A program made the position numbers and the translations under genes. Below, piece after piece: positions 23,670 through 32,557 of a stretch of DNA of 64,000 nucleotides (positions within the stretch are counted from its first letter, which is position 1; each line of letters opens with the position of its first letter). The stretch covers positions 28,243 to 92,242 of the forward strand of contig NZ_JAKCNS010000016.1 in NCBI RefSeq assembly GCF_021440345.1. Direction: 5' to 3'. The notes beneath the pieces were generated by a model. It had not been told where the DNA came from. It saw only the letters and a list, made by a program, of their open reading frames with translations, and made no database searches. The stretch comes from Kluyvera intermedia. Lineage in GTDB: Bacteria; Pseudomonadota; Gammaproteobacteria; Enterobacterales; Enterobacteriaceae.

Positions 23670-24311
23670 ATGTCAGGCTGGCTTAATCAACTGCAATCGC
23701 TGCTGGGGCAAAAAGCGGGTGATGGGAAAAACGGGCTTAACCAAATGTTGGTGCCTGGGGCATTAGGGGGCCTGGCCGGATTGCTGACCGCCAGTAAGTC
23801 GTCGCGCAAAATGCTGGCAAAATACGGCACCGGCGCACTGCTGGTGGGCGGCGGCGCGGTCGCCGGGAGCGTATTGTGGAATAAGTACAAAGATAAGCTG
23901 CGCGGTGACCCGCAGGCGGAAATGAAATACGGAGCATCGGCGGCACCGCTCGATATGCGTACCGAGCGGCTGATTCTGGCGCTGGTCTTCGCGGCGAAAA
24001 GCGACGGGCATATTGATGCGAAAGAACAGGCCGCCATTGAACAACAGCTGCGTGAGGCGGGCGTAGAAGAGCAGGGGCGAGCGCTCATTGCCCAGGCCAT
24101 TGAACAACCGCTTGATCCGCAGCGTCTGGCCCGCGATGTCCATAACGAAGAAGAGGCGCTGGAGCTGTATTTCATCAGCTGTGCCGCGATTGAGATCGAT
24201 CACTTTATGGAACGTAGCTATCTGAATGCGCTGGGCGACGCTTTGAAGCTACCCGTGGAGGTGCGTGAAGGCATCGAACAGGATTTACGGCAGCAAAAAC
24301 AGCAACTTTAA
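23670..24311 (+). CDS. yebE: DUF533/TerB-like membrane protein YebE
   Basis: Inner-membrane-associated protein of 213 residues; start at 23670 after GGAGG ([15 protein letters not shown]). Two glycine-rich hydrophobic segments ([11 protein letters not shown] and [18 protein letters not shown]) are at about 28-80, followed by a TerB-like acidic helical domain ([41 protein letters not shown]). In E. coli it belongs to the Cpx envelope-stress regulon; no clear CpxR box was found here. Function is unknown. Confidence 0.93.
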   Translation: MSGWLNQLQSLLGQKAGDGKNGLNQMLVPGALGGLAGLLTASKSSRKMLAKYGTGALLVGGGAVAGSVLWNKYKDKLRGDPQAEMKYGASAAPLDMRTERLILALVFAAKSDGHIDAKEQAAIEQQLREAGVEEQGRALIAQAIEQPLDPQRLARDVHNEEEALELYFISCAAIEIDHFMERSYLNALGDALKLPVEVREGIEQDLRQQKQQL

Positions 24312-24393
24312 ATGACTTATTACAGGTTTTGCTTGCATCGTCGTCTAATTTGTCCACCCTTATAGGGTGTGACTAATACAGAAGAATAATGAG

Positions 24394-26445
24394 ATGCCAC
24401 CTAAAGCAAAACGGATACCCCACACCATGACCTTGCATGGTGATACGCGCGTTGATAATTACTACTGGCTGCGGGATGATTCGCGATCCCAGCCCGCGGT
24501 GCTTGACTATTTACAGCAGGAGAATGCCTATGGGCGCGAGGCTATGTCATCGCAGCGCAGCCTGCAGGATCGCGTATTAAAAGAGATTATTGACCGCATA
24601 CCGCCAAAAGAGGTATCAGCACCGTATATCAAAAATGGCTATCGCTATCGTCAGGTCTATGAACCGGGCCGCGAGTACGCAATATACCAGCGCCAGGTGC
24701 TGGGCAAAGAAGCCTGGTCATTACTGATTGATGAAAACAAACGCGCCGCCCACAGTGAGTTTTATACGCTGGGCGGGCTAAATGTGGCCCCGGATAATAA
24801 CCTGCTGGCGGTGACGGAAGATTTTCTCTCGCGCCGTCAGTACGGCCTGCGCATTCGCCATCTGCAAAATGAAACCTGGCTACCGGAAGTGATTGAGGAC
24901 GTTTCGCCGGGCGTTGTCTGGGCCAACGATTCACGCACGCTCTATTATGTGCGCCAGCATCCCGTCACGCTGCTGCCGTGGCAGGTATGGCGTCATCATA
25001 TTGGAACGCCAACGGCCCAGGATGAGTTGATCTATGAAGAGGCGGACGACGCGTTTTATGTCAGCCTGCACAAAACCTCATCGCGTCAATATGTGGTGAT
25101 TGCACTCTCCAGCGCGACAACCAGCGAAATGCTGCTGCTTGATGCGGACAAATCAGATGCCCAGCCGCAGTCCTATTTACCGCGCCGTAAAGATCACGAA
25201 TACAGCATCGACCACTATCAGCAGCAGTTCTATCTGCGCTCCAACCGCGATGGCAAGAACTTCGGTTTATACCGCAGTGATAGCTGGGATGAGCATGCAT
25301 GGCAAACGCTGATTGCCCCGCGTGATGCGGTCATGCTGGAGGATTTCACCCTGTTCCGTGACTGGCTGGTGGTTGAAGAGCGCGAACATGGCCTGATTCG
25401 ACTACGGCAAATCCACCGCCACAGCCAGCGGGAAACGCAGATTGCATTCGATGATCCAACGTACGTCACGTGGATTGCCTATAACCCGGAACCCGAAACG
25501 GCCAGTCTGCGCTACGGCTACTCGTCGATGACCACCCCGGATACGCTGTTTGAGCTGAATATGGACAGCGGCGAGCGGCAGGTACTTAAACAGCAGGAAG
25601 TGAAAGGCTTTGACGCCAGTCGCTATCGCAGCGAGCGTTTATGGGTAACTACCCGTGATGGCGTTCAGGTGCCGGTTTCGTTGGTCTATCGGCAGGAACA
25701 TTTCCGTCGTGGTAAAAATCCGCTGCTGGTCTACGGCTATGGCTCCTATGGCGCCAGTATGGATGCCGACTTTAGCAGTAGCCGTCTGAGCCTGCTGGAC
25801 CGTGGCTTCGTCTTTGCTATCGCGCATATTCGCGGCGGCGGAGAGTTGGGGCAGCAGTGGTACGAAGACGGTAAATTCCTGAAAAAGAAAAATACCTTCA
25901 ACGATTACATTGATGTTTGCGATGCGTTGCTGGAACAGGGGTATGGGAACCCAACCTTGTGCTACGGCATGGGGGGCAGCGCTGGGGGCATGCTGATGGG
26001 GACGGTGATTAACGAACGTCCTGAGCTGCTTCACGGCGTGGTGGCACAGGTGCCGTTTGTCGATGTCGTCACCACCATGCTCGATGAATCCATTCCGCTG
26101 ACCACAGGGGAATTTGAGGAGTGGGGCAATCCGGAGGATGAGGACTACTATCACTATATGAAGTCCTACAGCCCGTATGATAACGTCAGGCCGCAGGCGT
26201 ATCCGCATCTTCTGGTGACTACCGGCCTGCATGATTCACAGGTGCAGTATTGGGAACCGGCAAAATGGGTCGCTAAGCTGCGCGAACAGAAGGTCGATGA
26301 CAACCTTCTGTTGCTGTGTACCGATATGGATTCCGGGCATGGCGGGAAGTCGGGGCGTTACAAAAGTTACGAGGGCGTGGCGCTGGAATACGCCTTCCTG
26401 ATTGCCCTGGCGCAGGGGACGCTGCCAGGACAAACGGAACGCTAG
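24394..26445 (+). CDS. ptrB: Oligopeptidase B
   Basis: Cytoplasmic serine oligopeptidase of family S9 that cleaves short peptides after Arg and Lys. 683 residues. A seven-bladed propeller (about 70-400) precedes the alpha/beta hydrolase domain. The nucleophile Ser is in the [12 protein letters not shown] motif near residue 530; the Asp and His lie in [11 protein letters not shown] and [12 protein letters not shown]. The acidic S1 residues are expected in [15 protein letters not shown]. Its stop abuts the convergent exoX stop with no gap. Confidence 0.97.
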   Translation: MPPKAKRIPHTMTLHGDTRVDNYYWLRDDSRSQPAVLDYLQQENAYGREAMSSQRSLQDRVLKEIIDRIPPKEVSAPYIKNGYRYRQVYEPGREYAIYQRQVLGKEAWSLLIDENKRAAHSEFYTLGGLNVAPDNNLLAVTEDFLSRRQYGLRIRHLQNETWLPEVIEDVSPGVVWANDSRTLYYVRQHPVTLLPWQVWRHHIGTPTAQDELIYEEADDAFYVSLHKTSSRQYVVIALSSATTSEMLLLDADKSDAQPQSYLPRRKDHEYSIDHYQQQFYLRSNRDGKNFGLYRSDSWDEHAWQTLIAPRDAVMLEDFTLFRDWLVVEEREHGLIRLRQIHRHSQRETQIAFDDPTYVTWIAYNPEPETASLRYGYSSMTTPDTLFELNMDSGERQVLKQQEVKGFDASRYRSERLWVTTRDGVQVPVSLVYRQEHFRRGKNPLLVYGYGSYGASMDADFSSSRLSLLDRGFVFAIAHIRGGGELGQQWYEDGKFLKKKNTFNDYIDVCDALLEQGYGNPTLCYGMGGSAGGMLMGTVINERPELLHGVVAQVPFVDVVTTMLDESIPLTTGEFEEWGNPEDEDYYHYMKSYSPYDNVRPQAYPHLLVTTGLHDSQVQYWEPAKWVAKLREQKVDDNLLLLCTDMDSGHGGKSGRYKSYEGVALEYAFLIALAQGTLPGQTER

Positions 26446-27105
26446 CTACTTCTCAAGATAGTGTTTTAACGTCAGCCGTAATTCCGGGCTCATGCGATCG
26501 AGGTTGTTGAACAGCCAGCGCAGGTAGCCCGGATCGTCTTTGGCAATTTCCGCCACCTCTTGTCCACGATATTTGCCGAAGGTAAAGGTGCGCAGCAGCG
26601 CCGGACGCCCGGTGACGTCAACCATCTGTTCGGCACTCCAGCCGGAGACCTGCATGATATCAATCAACAGCGCGGCGGTAATGTAACAGTCGTACAGGGC
26701 GCGGTGGTGGTGCAGGCCGGATGGCGTGACCACGCTCAGCTTACGCGACTTATACAGCGCCATATTGCTGTATTTAATCCCCGGCCACAAACGACGCGCC
26801 ATCTTCATGGTGCAGATCCATTCGCCGTCCATTTCCGGCAAGACGCGGCGGTCGAAGCTGGCGTTATGGGCGACGTACCATGGACTGCCCTGGTAGAATG
26901 GGACGACTTCTTCAATCCACGGCTTATCGGCCACCATCTCTTCGGTAATGCGGTGGATGGCCATCGCCTGCGCGCTGATAGGGCGATCGGGGCGAACCAA
27001 ATGGCTCATAGGATTAACTATTTTACCGTTAACAACATCGACGGAGGCAATTTCAACAACGCCCCCCTGCAAGTCGCAGGTTTCGGTATCGATTACGCGC
27101 AGCAT
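26446..27105 (-). CDS. exoX: Exodeoxyribonuclease X
   Basis: DnaQ-superfamily 3'-5' DNA exonuclease used in mismatch and UV repair. The start at 27105 (MLRVIDTETCDLQGG) gives 219 residues, close to the 220 of E. coli; an upstream extension is ignored. The DEDDh acids are in DTET, AHNASFDRR and the HHHRALYDCY region. The C-terminal FTFGKYRGQEV motif is typical of ExoX. yobB lies 23 bp upstream on the same strand. Confidence 0.96.
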   Translation of the reverse strand: MLRVIDTETCDLQGGVVEIASVDVVNGKIVNPMSHLVRPDRPISAQAMAIHRITEEMVADKPWIEEVVPFYQGSPWYVAHNASFDRRVLPEMDGEWICTMKMARRLWPGIKYSNMALYKSRKLSVVTPSGLHHHRALYDCYITAALLIDIMQVSGWSAEQMVDVTGRPALLRTFTFGKYRGQEVAEIAKDDPGYLRWLFNNLDRMSPELRLTLKHYLEK

Positions 27106-27128
27106 GGCGAACTCCCGGCCAAAAACGA

Positions 27129-27797
27129 CTAGCGTAAAGGAATGATCTCGCCTTGCCAACCCTGGGCGCTTTTTCTGCCGGTTAACAGCAGTTCACCGCC
27201 GTCAGCTCGCACAATCAGCTGGCCGTTTTCATCCCATAGCGCGCTGCCGCCGGAAAAAGTGCCGTTGGCGTAATTGGATTTTAAGACGGCAATTGAATAT
27301 TTATGTGCAAAGCGCTGCAAGCGTTCGGTGGTACGCTGCTGTTGGGGCTCTGCCATTGAGCTGACCGTCGCCATAAGCGATGCCTGAGAAGAGAGGCCGC
27401 AGCCCTCATGGCTTAGTTCAAACACGCTAATTTGATCGGACTCCGGCGCAAGGCAGGTGCCATGCCCCTGTTGGTGCTTGGTAGGATGAACGCTGTGCGG
27501 ATTGAAAATCACGATGCCCTTAATCCGCGTACCGTTGGTGTCCATCGGCAGCCCGGCAATAATGGTCATCTGATGACGCTGGGCGGCATCGCAAAGCGGC
27601 TGCAGTTCAGCGTCGCACGGCGGTGCGGGCAGCGGGTGGTCGTCGACGGGGCCGGTGAGCGATAGCTCCGGGAAGATAAGAACCTTACATGCCTGCTCGG
27701 CGGCGGCGTCGATAAATCGCAGATGGTGAGTGATATTTTCCGCAACATCACCCTTACGAGGCGCATATTGCGCCGCAGCAATAGTCCATGTCAGCAT
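27129..27797 (-). CDS. yobB: Nitrilase-superfamily protein YobB, possibly inactive
   Basis: Carbon-nitrogen hydrolase family protein of 222 residues (start at 27797, MLTWTIAAAQYAPRKGD). The family Glu lies in LIFPELSLTG and a plausible Lys in HPTKHQQ, but the usual segment with the nucleophilic Cys is not evident: after ISVFELSHEGCGLSSQ the chain goes straight to a LMATVSSM-type strand. It may lack hydrolase activity, or the Cys may lie in EGCGLS. The protein is short for a nitrilase. The function is unknown. Confidence 0.88.
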   Translation of the reverse strand: MLTWTIAAAQYAPRKGDVAENITHHLRFIDAAAEQACKVLIFPELSLTGPVDDHPLPAPPCDAELQPLCDAAQRHQMTIIAGLPMDTNGTRIKGIVIFNPHSVHPTKHQQGHGTCLAPESDQISVFELSHEGCGLSSQASLMATVSSMAEPQQQRTTERLQRFAHKYSIAVLKSNYANGTFSGGSALWDENGQLIVRADGGELLLTGRKSAQGWQGEIIPLR

Positions 27798-27885
27798 AGT
27801 TGCATCCTTCAACACGTTGAATTGGGCTTTTATTCTGCGTAATAGTACTTGATTCTATGTAAGAAAATGTCACCAAGGGTAATGA

Positions 27886-28116
27886 TTACTTGGATTTTGG
27901 CTCGTACGGCAGACGAGAAAGATTGACGGAGGCTAAGCGATGCGCAATCAGTCGCTCGCGAAACCAGTTGCGCAGGTGCTCTGGTTGTTCGCGCTCCACC
28001 ACTTCTGCCACAATCGGCATGTTGTAGCGTTCTTTGAATGCCACACCCGCGGCGGCCAAATCAACGTTCACTTTGTCCATTTCGTCTTGCGGCAGGGTAG
28101 CCAGATTGGTTTGCAT
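27886..28116 (-). CDS. holE: DNA polymerase III theta subunit
   Basis: Small subunit of the polymerase III core that stabilises the epsilon proofreading subunit. 76 residues; [22 protein letters not shown] and [25 protein letters not shown] are nearly identical to E. coli HolE. The SD GGAGAAAAAATC precedes the ATG. The first ten residues ([10 protein letters not shown]) are the most divergent part. It lies 88 bp upstream of yobB and is divergent from yobA. Confidence 0.97.
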   Translation of the reverse strand: MQTNLATLPQDEMDKVNVDLAAAGVAFKERYNMPIVAEVVEREQPEHLRNWFRERLIAHRLASVNLSRLPYEPKSK

Positions 28117-28256
28117 GATTTTTTCTCCTTAGAATACCGGCGCAAAAGTTACTAAGAGTCTCGCAAAATGGCAAGTCCGAAGGGCGCTCATCTCGACTCG
28201 TTCATTATACAGCGTTATTCTTTGATTTAGATTGATAACAAAAAGGAATGATGGAA

Positions 28257-28631
28257 ATGAAATTCACCACGCCTCGCGCACTCTTCGCCACGCTGTTCCT
28301 GCTAAGCGCTTTTGCCACGACGCCGGTGTGGGCGCATGCCCACTTGCAGCAACAGATGCCAGCGGCAGATTCGGAAGTCAGCCCCGCGCCGACAGCCTTG
28401 ACGCTGACCTTCTCTGAAGGCATTGAGGCGAATTTTAGCGGTATAACGTTAAAAGGCGCAGATGGGAAGTCTATCAATACTGGCAAAGCGGCGCGTAGCG
28501 ACACCGATAAAGCACAGCTTATCGTTCCATTGACCGAGACGCTGGCATCGGGCCTGTATACCGTCGAGTGGCACGTGGTATCGGTCGATGGACACAAAAC
28601 CAAAGGTCAGTACCAGTTTAGCGTGAAGTAA
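28257..28631 (+). CDS. yobA: CopC-domain periplasmic protein YobA
   Basis: CopC/YobA-type copper resistance domain protein. Three ATGs (28248, 28251, 28257) are in frame; 28257 is chosen because it has the best spacing to AAAAGGA and gives a standard signal peptide (MKFTTPRALFATLFLLSAF...WAHA). 124 residues. After cleavage the mature protein would start at HAHLQQQMP, whose N-terminal His is a copper ligand in CopC proteins; a second His is in EWHVVSVDGHKTKG. copD follows 2 bp after the stop. Confidence 0.95.
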   Translation: MKFTTPRALFATLFLLSAFATTPVWAHAHLQQQMPAADSEVSPAPTALTLTFSEGIEANFSGITLKGADGKSINTGKAARSDTDKAQLIVPLTETLASGLYTVEWHVVSVDGHKTKGQYQFSVK

Positions 28632-28633
28632 CC

Positions 28634-29503
28634 ATGCTGAGCGCACTCTATATCGGACTCCGCTTTATCCACTTTGCCTCGCTGATGGTGGCGTTTGGCT
28701 GCACGCTTTATGCGGGCTGGTGGGCACCGGCTGCGCTACGCCGTCTGCTGATTCAGCGTTTCTCATCTCTGCTTCGCGGCTCCCTGGTTTTGGGGACGCT
28801 TTCGGCAATGCTGATGTTGATGGTGCAGGGCGGCTTGATGGGCGAGGGTTGGTCAGATACCTGGAAGCCGGATGTCTGGCAAGCGGTGCTGCAAACGCAG
28901 TTTGGCAGCGTCTGGTTATGGCAAATTGTGTTGGCCTGGGTCACGCTCGGCGTTCTGTGGGTGCAGCCAAGGCAGATGATGCGACGGCTTTTGCTTCTCT
29001 GCGTCGCACAGTTTATCCTGCTGGCCGGAGTGGGGCACGCCGCAATGTCTGACGGCGCGCTGGGCGCATTGCAGCGCATTAACCATGCATTGCACCTGCT
29101 TTGTGCGGCGGCATGGGTCGGCGGGTTAGTGCCGTTCCTTTACTGTTTGCGTTTGGCAAACGGTCGTTGGCGTAAGCTGGCCATCTCCACGATGATGCGT
29201 TATTCCCGTTACGGTCATCTCGCCGTTGCGGGGGCTATAGCCACGGGGCTTGTTAATGCGTGGCTCATTCAGGGCGGCTTAACGACCGCCACGGCTTATG
29301 GCCTGGCGCTGTGGGTGAAGTGTGTGTTGGTAGGGCTGATGGTCGTTGTGGCGTTGGCAAACCGTTATCTATTGGTGCCAAGAATGTCGGCGACCGATTC
29401 ACGGGTCCAACGGCTTTTTCTACGCACTACGCAGGCTGAAATTATTTTGGGGGCTCTGGTGCTGGCGTGCGTGAGCGTATTCGCCACCTGGGAACCCTTT
29501 TGA
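28634..29503 (+). CDS. copD: CopD-family membrane protein (YebZ)
   Basis: Inner-membrane protein of 289 residues with about eight transmembrane segments, CopD family, proposed to move copper across the membrane together with CopC-like YobA. It begins MLSALYIGLRFIHFASLMVAFG, with conserved His residues in RFIHFAS, GVGHAAMSDG and NHALHLLCAAAWVGG. The yobA-copD-yebY genes are spaced by 2 and 15 bp and form one operon. Copper transport here is inferred from the family. Confidence 0.95.
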   Translation: MLSALYIGLRFIHFASLMVAFGCTLYAGWWAPAALRRLLIQRFSSLLRGSLVLGTLSAMLMLMVQGGLMGEGWSDTWKPDVWQAVLQTQFGSVWLWQIVLAWVTLGVLWVQPRQMMRRLLLLCVAQFILLAGVGHAAMSDGALGALQRINHALHLLCAAAWVGGLVPFLYCLRLANGRWRKLAISTMMRYSRYGHLAVAGAIATGLVNAWLIQGGLTTATAYGLALWVKCVLVGLMVVVALANRYLLVPRMSATDSRVQRLFLRTTQAEIILGALVLACVSVFATWEPF

Positions 29504-29518
29504 TGAAATGGCGAAACC

Positions 29519-29854
29519 ATGAAAAAAATCATTCTCTCTTTGTTGTTATTAACGGTCTCTGGCTCCGCGCTGGCGGCGCAAATTATTACCGTCAGCCGCT
29601 TTGAGGTGGGTAAGGAAAAGTGGGCGTTTAACCGTGAAGAAGTGATGTTGACCTGCCGCGCAGGTAACGCGCTGTACGTCATCAATCCAAGTACTCTGGT
29701 GCAGTATCCGTTAAACGATATTGCCGAGGAGCAGGTAAAAGCGGGTAAGACACAGGCGCAGCCGCTGAGCATCATTCAGGTTGACGACCCTAAGCAACCC
29801 GGCGTGAAAATGAGCCTGGCGCCGTTTATCGAGCGCGCAGAGAAGCTGTGCTGA
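29519..29854 (+). CDS. yebY: Secreted DUF2511 protein YebY
   Basis: Small exported protein of 111 residues. The signal peptide is [20 protein letters not shown], and the mature part has two Cys residues ([10 protein letters not shown] and the C-terminal EKLC) that could form a disulfide. It is the last gene of the yobA-copD-yebY operon, which suggests a link with periplasmic copper; the activity is unknown. It is followed by a strong terminator, then by sdsR. Confidence 0.94.
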   Translation: MKKIILSLLLLTVSGSALAAQIITVSRFEVGKEKWAFNREEVMLTCRAGNALYVINPSTLVQYPLNDIAEEQVKAGKTQAQPLSIIQVDDPKQPGVKMSLAPFIERAEKLC

Positions 29855-29882
29855 TTCATAGCATAACGGCTTAATAAGAAAT

Positions 29883-29934
29883 AAAAAACCGCAGCCATTC
29901 CTGATGAATGATTGCGGTTTTTTTATTATATGCC
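29883..29934. terminator. Terminator after yebY, usable in both directions
   Basis: AAAACCGCA (to 29893) pairs with TGCGGTTTT (from 29923), with an inner stem CATTC/GAATG, flanked by A-rich and T-rich runs on both sides. It may also end the antisense transcript RyeA/SraC made from the opposite strand across sdsR. Confidence 0.85.
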
Positions 29935-29997
29935 GTTTAATCGACGAAATTTTTCCGCTCACAGAGCCTGCGGACTGGAAAACCTGTCACGGTCATC

Positions 29998-30112
29998 TAT
30001 TCTTATAAAGCATGGCGATTGAGCCTGCATTAATGCCAACTTTTAGCGCACGGCTCTATCCCAAGAGCCATTTCCCTGGACCGAATACAGGAATCGTATT
30101 CGGTCTCTTTTT
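29998..30112 (+). ncRNA. sdsR: SdsR (RyeB) stationary-phase sRNA with promoter
   Basis: The RNA runs from about 30010 to 30112 and matches E. coli SdsR nearly base for base: GGCGATT-AGCCTGCATTAATG, CAACTTTTAGCGCACGGCTC, and the terminator hairpin GACCGAATAC/GTATTCGGTC with T5. A -10-like TATTCT (29998-30003) precedes the start. In E. coli SdsR is sigma-S dependent, Hfq-bound and regulates many mRNAs; RyeA/SraC is made from the opposite strand. The position beside yebY is conserved, although the K-12 neighbour pphA is missing here. Confidence 0.93.
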
Positions 30113-30120
30113 ATCTGCTT

Positions 30121-30540
30121 AATGCTATTGGCAATTTTCGAGAGTTATACAATGCCCCGCGAAAATCTGCCACAACGTCCATATCCTGTCTAAACCATAT
30201 CATACTCTGCACCTTAAAAGTCCAGGTATTTTTACGGCATTGTTAAATTTTTGTATCTTAATAATCTCTGAGAAAATTTACCTCATACTCCTTTTCTTAC
30301 TGCCCTCCTGACAAGCTTCTGATCTCCTGGAATGGGGGAGTAGGCTCCAGGTCCGATACCTCTCTGATATAGGCAAAACTTGGGCGAGCGCGCAGGCATC
30401 AGCCGACCCCGTTTTTAATCAATAGCTTTAGTAGGTTTGCATTTTATGGTTTTAACTGTTTGATTATTAAGAAATTATAGTTATTGAAAAGCCTAAGTTC
30501 GGTTGGAAGAATAGTGGTATCCACATTACAGGAGACGACT
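30121..30540. other. AT-rich accessory stretch without a recognised gene
   Basis: 420 bp between sdsR and the next gene, where E. coli has pphA. Base use is more AT-rich than the flanks. I see no open frame that looks coding and no match to a known RNA. The only notable patch is G/C-rich, 30331-30410 (GGGGGAGTAGGCTCC...CCGACCCCG), followed by TTTTT. It could be a degraded gene end or an unannotated RNA. Confidence 0.4.
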
Positions 30541-30867
30541 ATGAAAACCCGCATCTTTCCATTAAGCACTAATAAGCAACGTACTTACATTTTACTCACC
30601 GAAGTGATGGACTTGTTTGAACCTTCGATCCTGGGAGGGAAAAGCAAACTGTTTAGAGCTTCTCGGCTGGCAAATATACAATATGGTGATGGCCCGGTAA
30701 TTGAAGACGACATTGATTTCACTAAAAAGATCTTCAGAAGCAGGTCGAGATTTGTGGTCACGAAGTTCCTTGATGACAATAATGTTAACGTTGGTGATTT
30801 GCTTCAGATCGCAAAAATCGCGCCTTTTTCTTACAGGATCACGGCGGCAAAAAAAGCCCATCAGTAG
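30541..30867 (+). CDS. Unrecognised 108-residue protein
   Basis: I do not recognise this gene. The start ATG at 30541 has a good SD (CAGGAG, 7 bases away), which supports real translation. The protein is basic, has no signal peptide or membrane segment, and begins MKTRIFPLSTNKQRTYIL. The C-terminal half (RFVVTKFLDDNNVNVGDLLQI...PFSYRITAA) has alternating beta-strand character with a VGDLLQI turn, reminiscent of small barrel or hairpin DNA-binding folds; that is only an impression. It lies in an AT-rich accessory stretch. Confidence 0.55.
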   Translation: MKTRIFPLSTNKQRTYILLTEVMDLFEPSILGGKSKLFRASRLANIQYGDGPVIEDDIDFTKKIFRSRSRFVVTKFLDDNNVNVGDLLQIAKIAPFSYRITAAKKAHQ

Positions 30868-31017
30868 TCATCACCAGGGCTATCTTAACATGATGCTTTT
30901 GAAGCCAGATTAAAGCTAGTGATTGATATCTATCATTAGCTTTAACTAACCTATACGCAGCTAATAATAACAAAGCAAACTATCCGCTGAATTATTTTGT
31001 AACGTTATTAAAAATCC

Positions 31018-31245
31018 CTATTTTTTTAATACGAAAAGGTGCATGCTTGCGGCAAGTTCAGCCACAGCCTGCCACGCCACACCTTTCTCTGTATCCGCGA
31101 TGTTTTGTAAATAAGCGTCCGGGCGGGGAATTAGTCGAACGTAGTACTGTCGAACACTTATACGTACCGCGTAAGACAGATGAACGGATTCGATTTCCCT
31201 TACGCGATACCTGTGCTCCACGTTACTGGAATTAATGATGTTCAA
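31018..31245 (-). CDS. Doubtful short ORF between the orphan gene and lpxP
   Basis: A 75-codon frame with no recognisable family. The N-terminal part overlaps the lpxP start by 11 bp on the other strand, so the true start, if any, must be further in. The C-terminal part (RPDAYLQNIADTEKGVAWQ, AELAASMHLFVLKK) looks like a well-formed helix and could be the remnant of a longer gene. It may equally be chance, in which case 30868-31234 is simply the leader of lpxP. Confidence 0.22.
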   Translation of the reverse strand: MNIINSSNVEHRYRVREIESVHLSYAVRISVRQYYVRLIPRPDAYLQNIADTEKGVAWQAVAELAASMHLFVLKK

Positions 31246-32173
31246 AAATTTTGATACCCGCCTGCTTCATCCGCGCAACGCGATGAAGTGGTTCGCTCTG
31301 GCACTATTATGGCTAGTGGTACAACTCCCTTATCCGCTATTGCACACTCTGGGCACTTCCGTAGGTAAAGCATCGCGCCGTTTTTTAAAGCGTCGTGAGC
31401 AGATTGCTACACGCAACATCGAACTCTGTTTCCCCAACATGGACGCTGCTGAACGGGAAAAGCTGATTGAGCAAAATTTTATGTCGCTCGGCATGGGGCT
31501 TATCGAAACCGGTATGGCCTGGTTCTGGAGCGATGCAAGAGTTAAAAAATGGTTTGATGTTGAAGGCTACGACAATCTGATCAACGCGCTGAAAGAGCAG
31601 CGCGGCGTGATGGTCGTCGGCGTTCACTTTATGTCACTGGAATTGGGCGGCCGCGCTATGGGGCTGTGTCGTCCGATGATGGCGACCTATCGCCCGCACA
31701 ACGATCCTTTAATGGAGTGGGTACAGACGACGGGCCGACTGCGCTCCAATAAAGCGATGATCGATCGCCGTAACCTGCGCGGTTTAGTTCAGGCGCTGAA
31801 AGCCGGGGAAGCCGTTTGGTTTGCACCAGACCAGGACTACGGTCCAAAAGGTAGTGTATTCGCGCCGTTCTTCTCCGTGAGCGAAGCGGCAACCACCAAT
31901 GGTACGAATGTGTTGTCACGTTTGTCCGGTGCGGCAATGCTGACAGTGACCATGGTGCGTAAGCCGAATAAGAAAGGCTACACCCTGCATATTAGCGAGG
32001 CGATGACTGATTACCCTAGCGGTGATGAGATTTCAGCGGCGAGCTATATGAACAAAATTATTGAGCGTGAGATTTTACGTGCGCCAGAGCAATATTTGTG
32101 GGTACACCGTCGTTTTAAAACGCGACCACGGGGAGAATCCTCCTTATATAAGGTCGTCCCGCACGCCAAATAA
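31235..32173 (+). CDS. lpxP: LpxL/LpxP-family lipid A acyltransferase, closest to LpxP
   Basis: Late acyltransferase that would add a secondary acyl chain (palmitoleate in E. coli LpxP, laurate in LpxL) to Kdo2-lipid IVA. 312 residues. An N-terminal membrane anchor (about 15-35) is followed by the HX4E motif in GVHFMSLELGGR near residue 127. It then has MATYRPHNDPLMEWVQT, WFAPDQDYGPKGS, LSRLSGAAMLTVTMVRKP and the ending RRFKTRPRGESSLY, all closer to LpxP than to LpxL by memory. E. coli lpxP is cold-induced and not located here. Confidence 0.85.
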   Translation: MMFKNFDTRLLHPRNAMKWFALALLWLVVQLPYPLLHTLGTSVGKASRRFLKRREQIATRNIELCFPNMDAAEREKLIEQNFMSLGMGLIETGMAWFWSDARVKKWFDVEGYDNLINALKEQRGVMVVGVHFMSLELGGRAMGLCRPMMATYRPHNDPLMEWVQTTGRLRSNKAMIDRRNLRGLVQALKAGEAVWFAPDQDYGPKGSVFAPFFSVSEAATTNGTNVLSRLSGAAMLTVTMVRKPNKKGYTLHISEAMTDYPSGDEISAASYMNKIIEREILRAPEQYLWVHRRFKTRPRGESSLYKVVPHAK

Positions 32174-32176
32174 ATA

Positions 32177-32201
32177 ACCCGCCGATAGGCGGGTTCTTTT
32201 T
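32177..32201 (+). terminator. Terminator after lpxP
   Basis: ACCCGCC (32177-32183) pairs with GGCGGGT (32188-32194), followed by TCTTTTT. It lies between the convergent lpxP and yebV. Confidence 0.85.
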
Positions 32202-32204
32202 GGG

Positions 32205-32444
32205 TTAGACAAGCCGCATAACCCAGGCGTCGGAAGGTTGATCGTAGTGCTTACGATAGAGAACAGAGCGCTCGCCATCAAGAAGTGCCGGGATGCTGGT
32301 GTCGGCGTCCCAGGCGTCTAGCTGCATACATAAATCAGGGTCGGACTTACAAGGGATACTTAACGTTCGCTCGCCAAACTGCTCGGCGTGCAGTACGGCA
32401 TCATCAATTTCAAATGCGCCGATGCGTACGCTGGTTTTACTCAT
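32205..32444 (-). CDS. yebV: Small conserved protein YebV
   Basis: Enterobacterial protein of 79 residues, nearly the same as E. coli YebV (MSKTSVRIGAFEIDD, IPCKSDPDLCMQLDAWDADTS, YDQPSDAW). No signal peptide, membrane segment or known domain; function unknown. It lies downstream of rsmF on the same strand with 113 bp between them, and next to the accessory block that replaces yebW and pphA. Confidence 0.93.
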   Translation of the reverse strand: MSKTSVRIGAFEIDDAVLHAEQFGERTLSIPCKSDPDLCMQLDAWDADTSIPALLDGERSVLYRKHYDQPSDAWVMRLV

Positions 32445-32557
32445 AATGCTCTCCGTTAATCAGCTGATCTATCGTGGTACGACCAGTTGGTCGTACCTAT
32501 TTCAGCGTAGTCAACGCAGAGATTTACGCCAGTAAAATAATGCGTTTTTTTTATTCG

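Noticed and set aside
31018..31245. Treating the minus-strand frame before lpxP as a DinI-type or other SOS gene
   Set aside because: Size is similar, but none of the DinI family residues align and no LexA box is near. Kept only as a low-confidence ORF.
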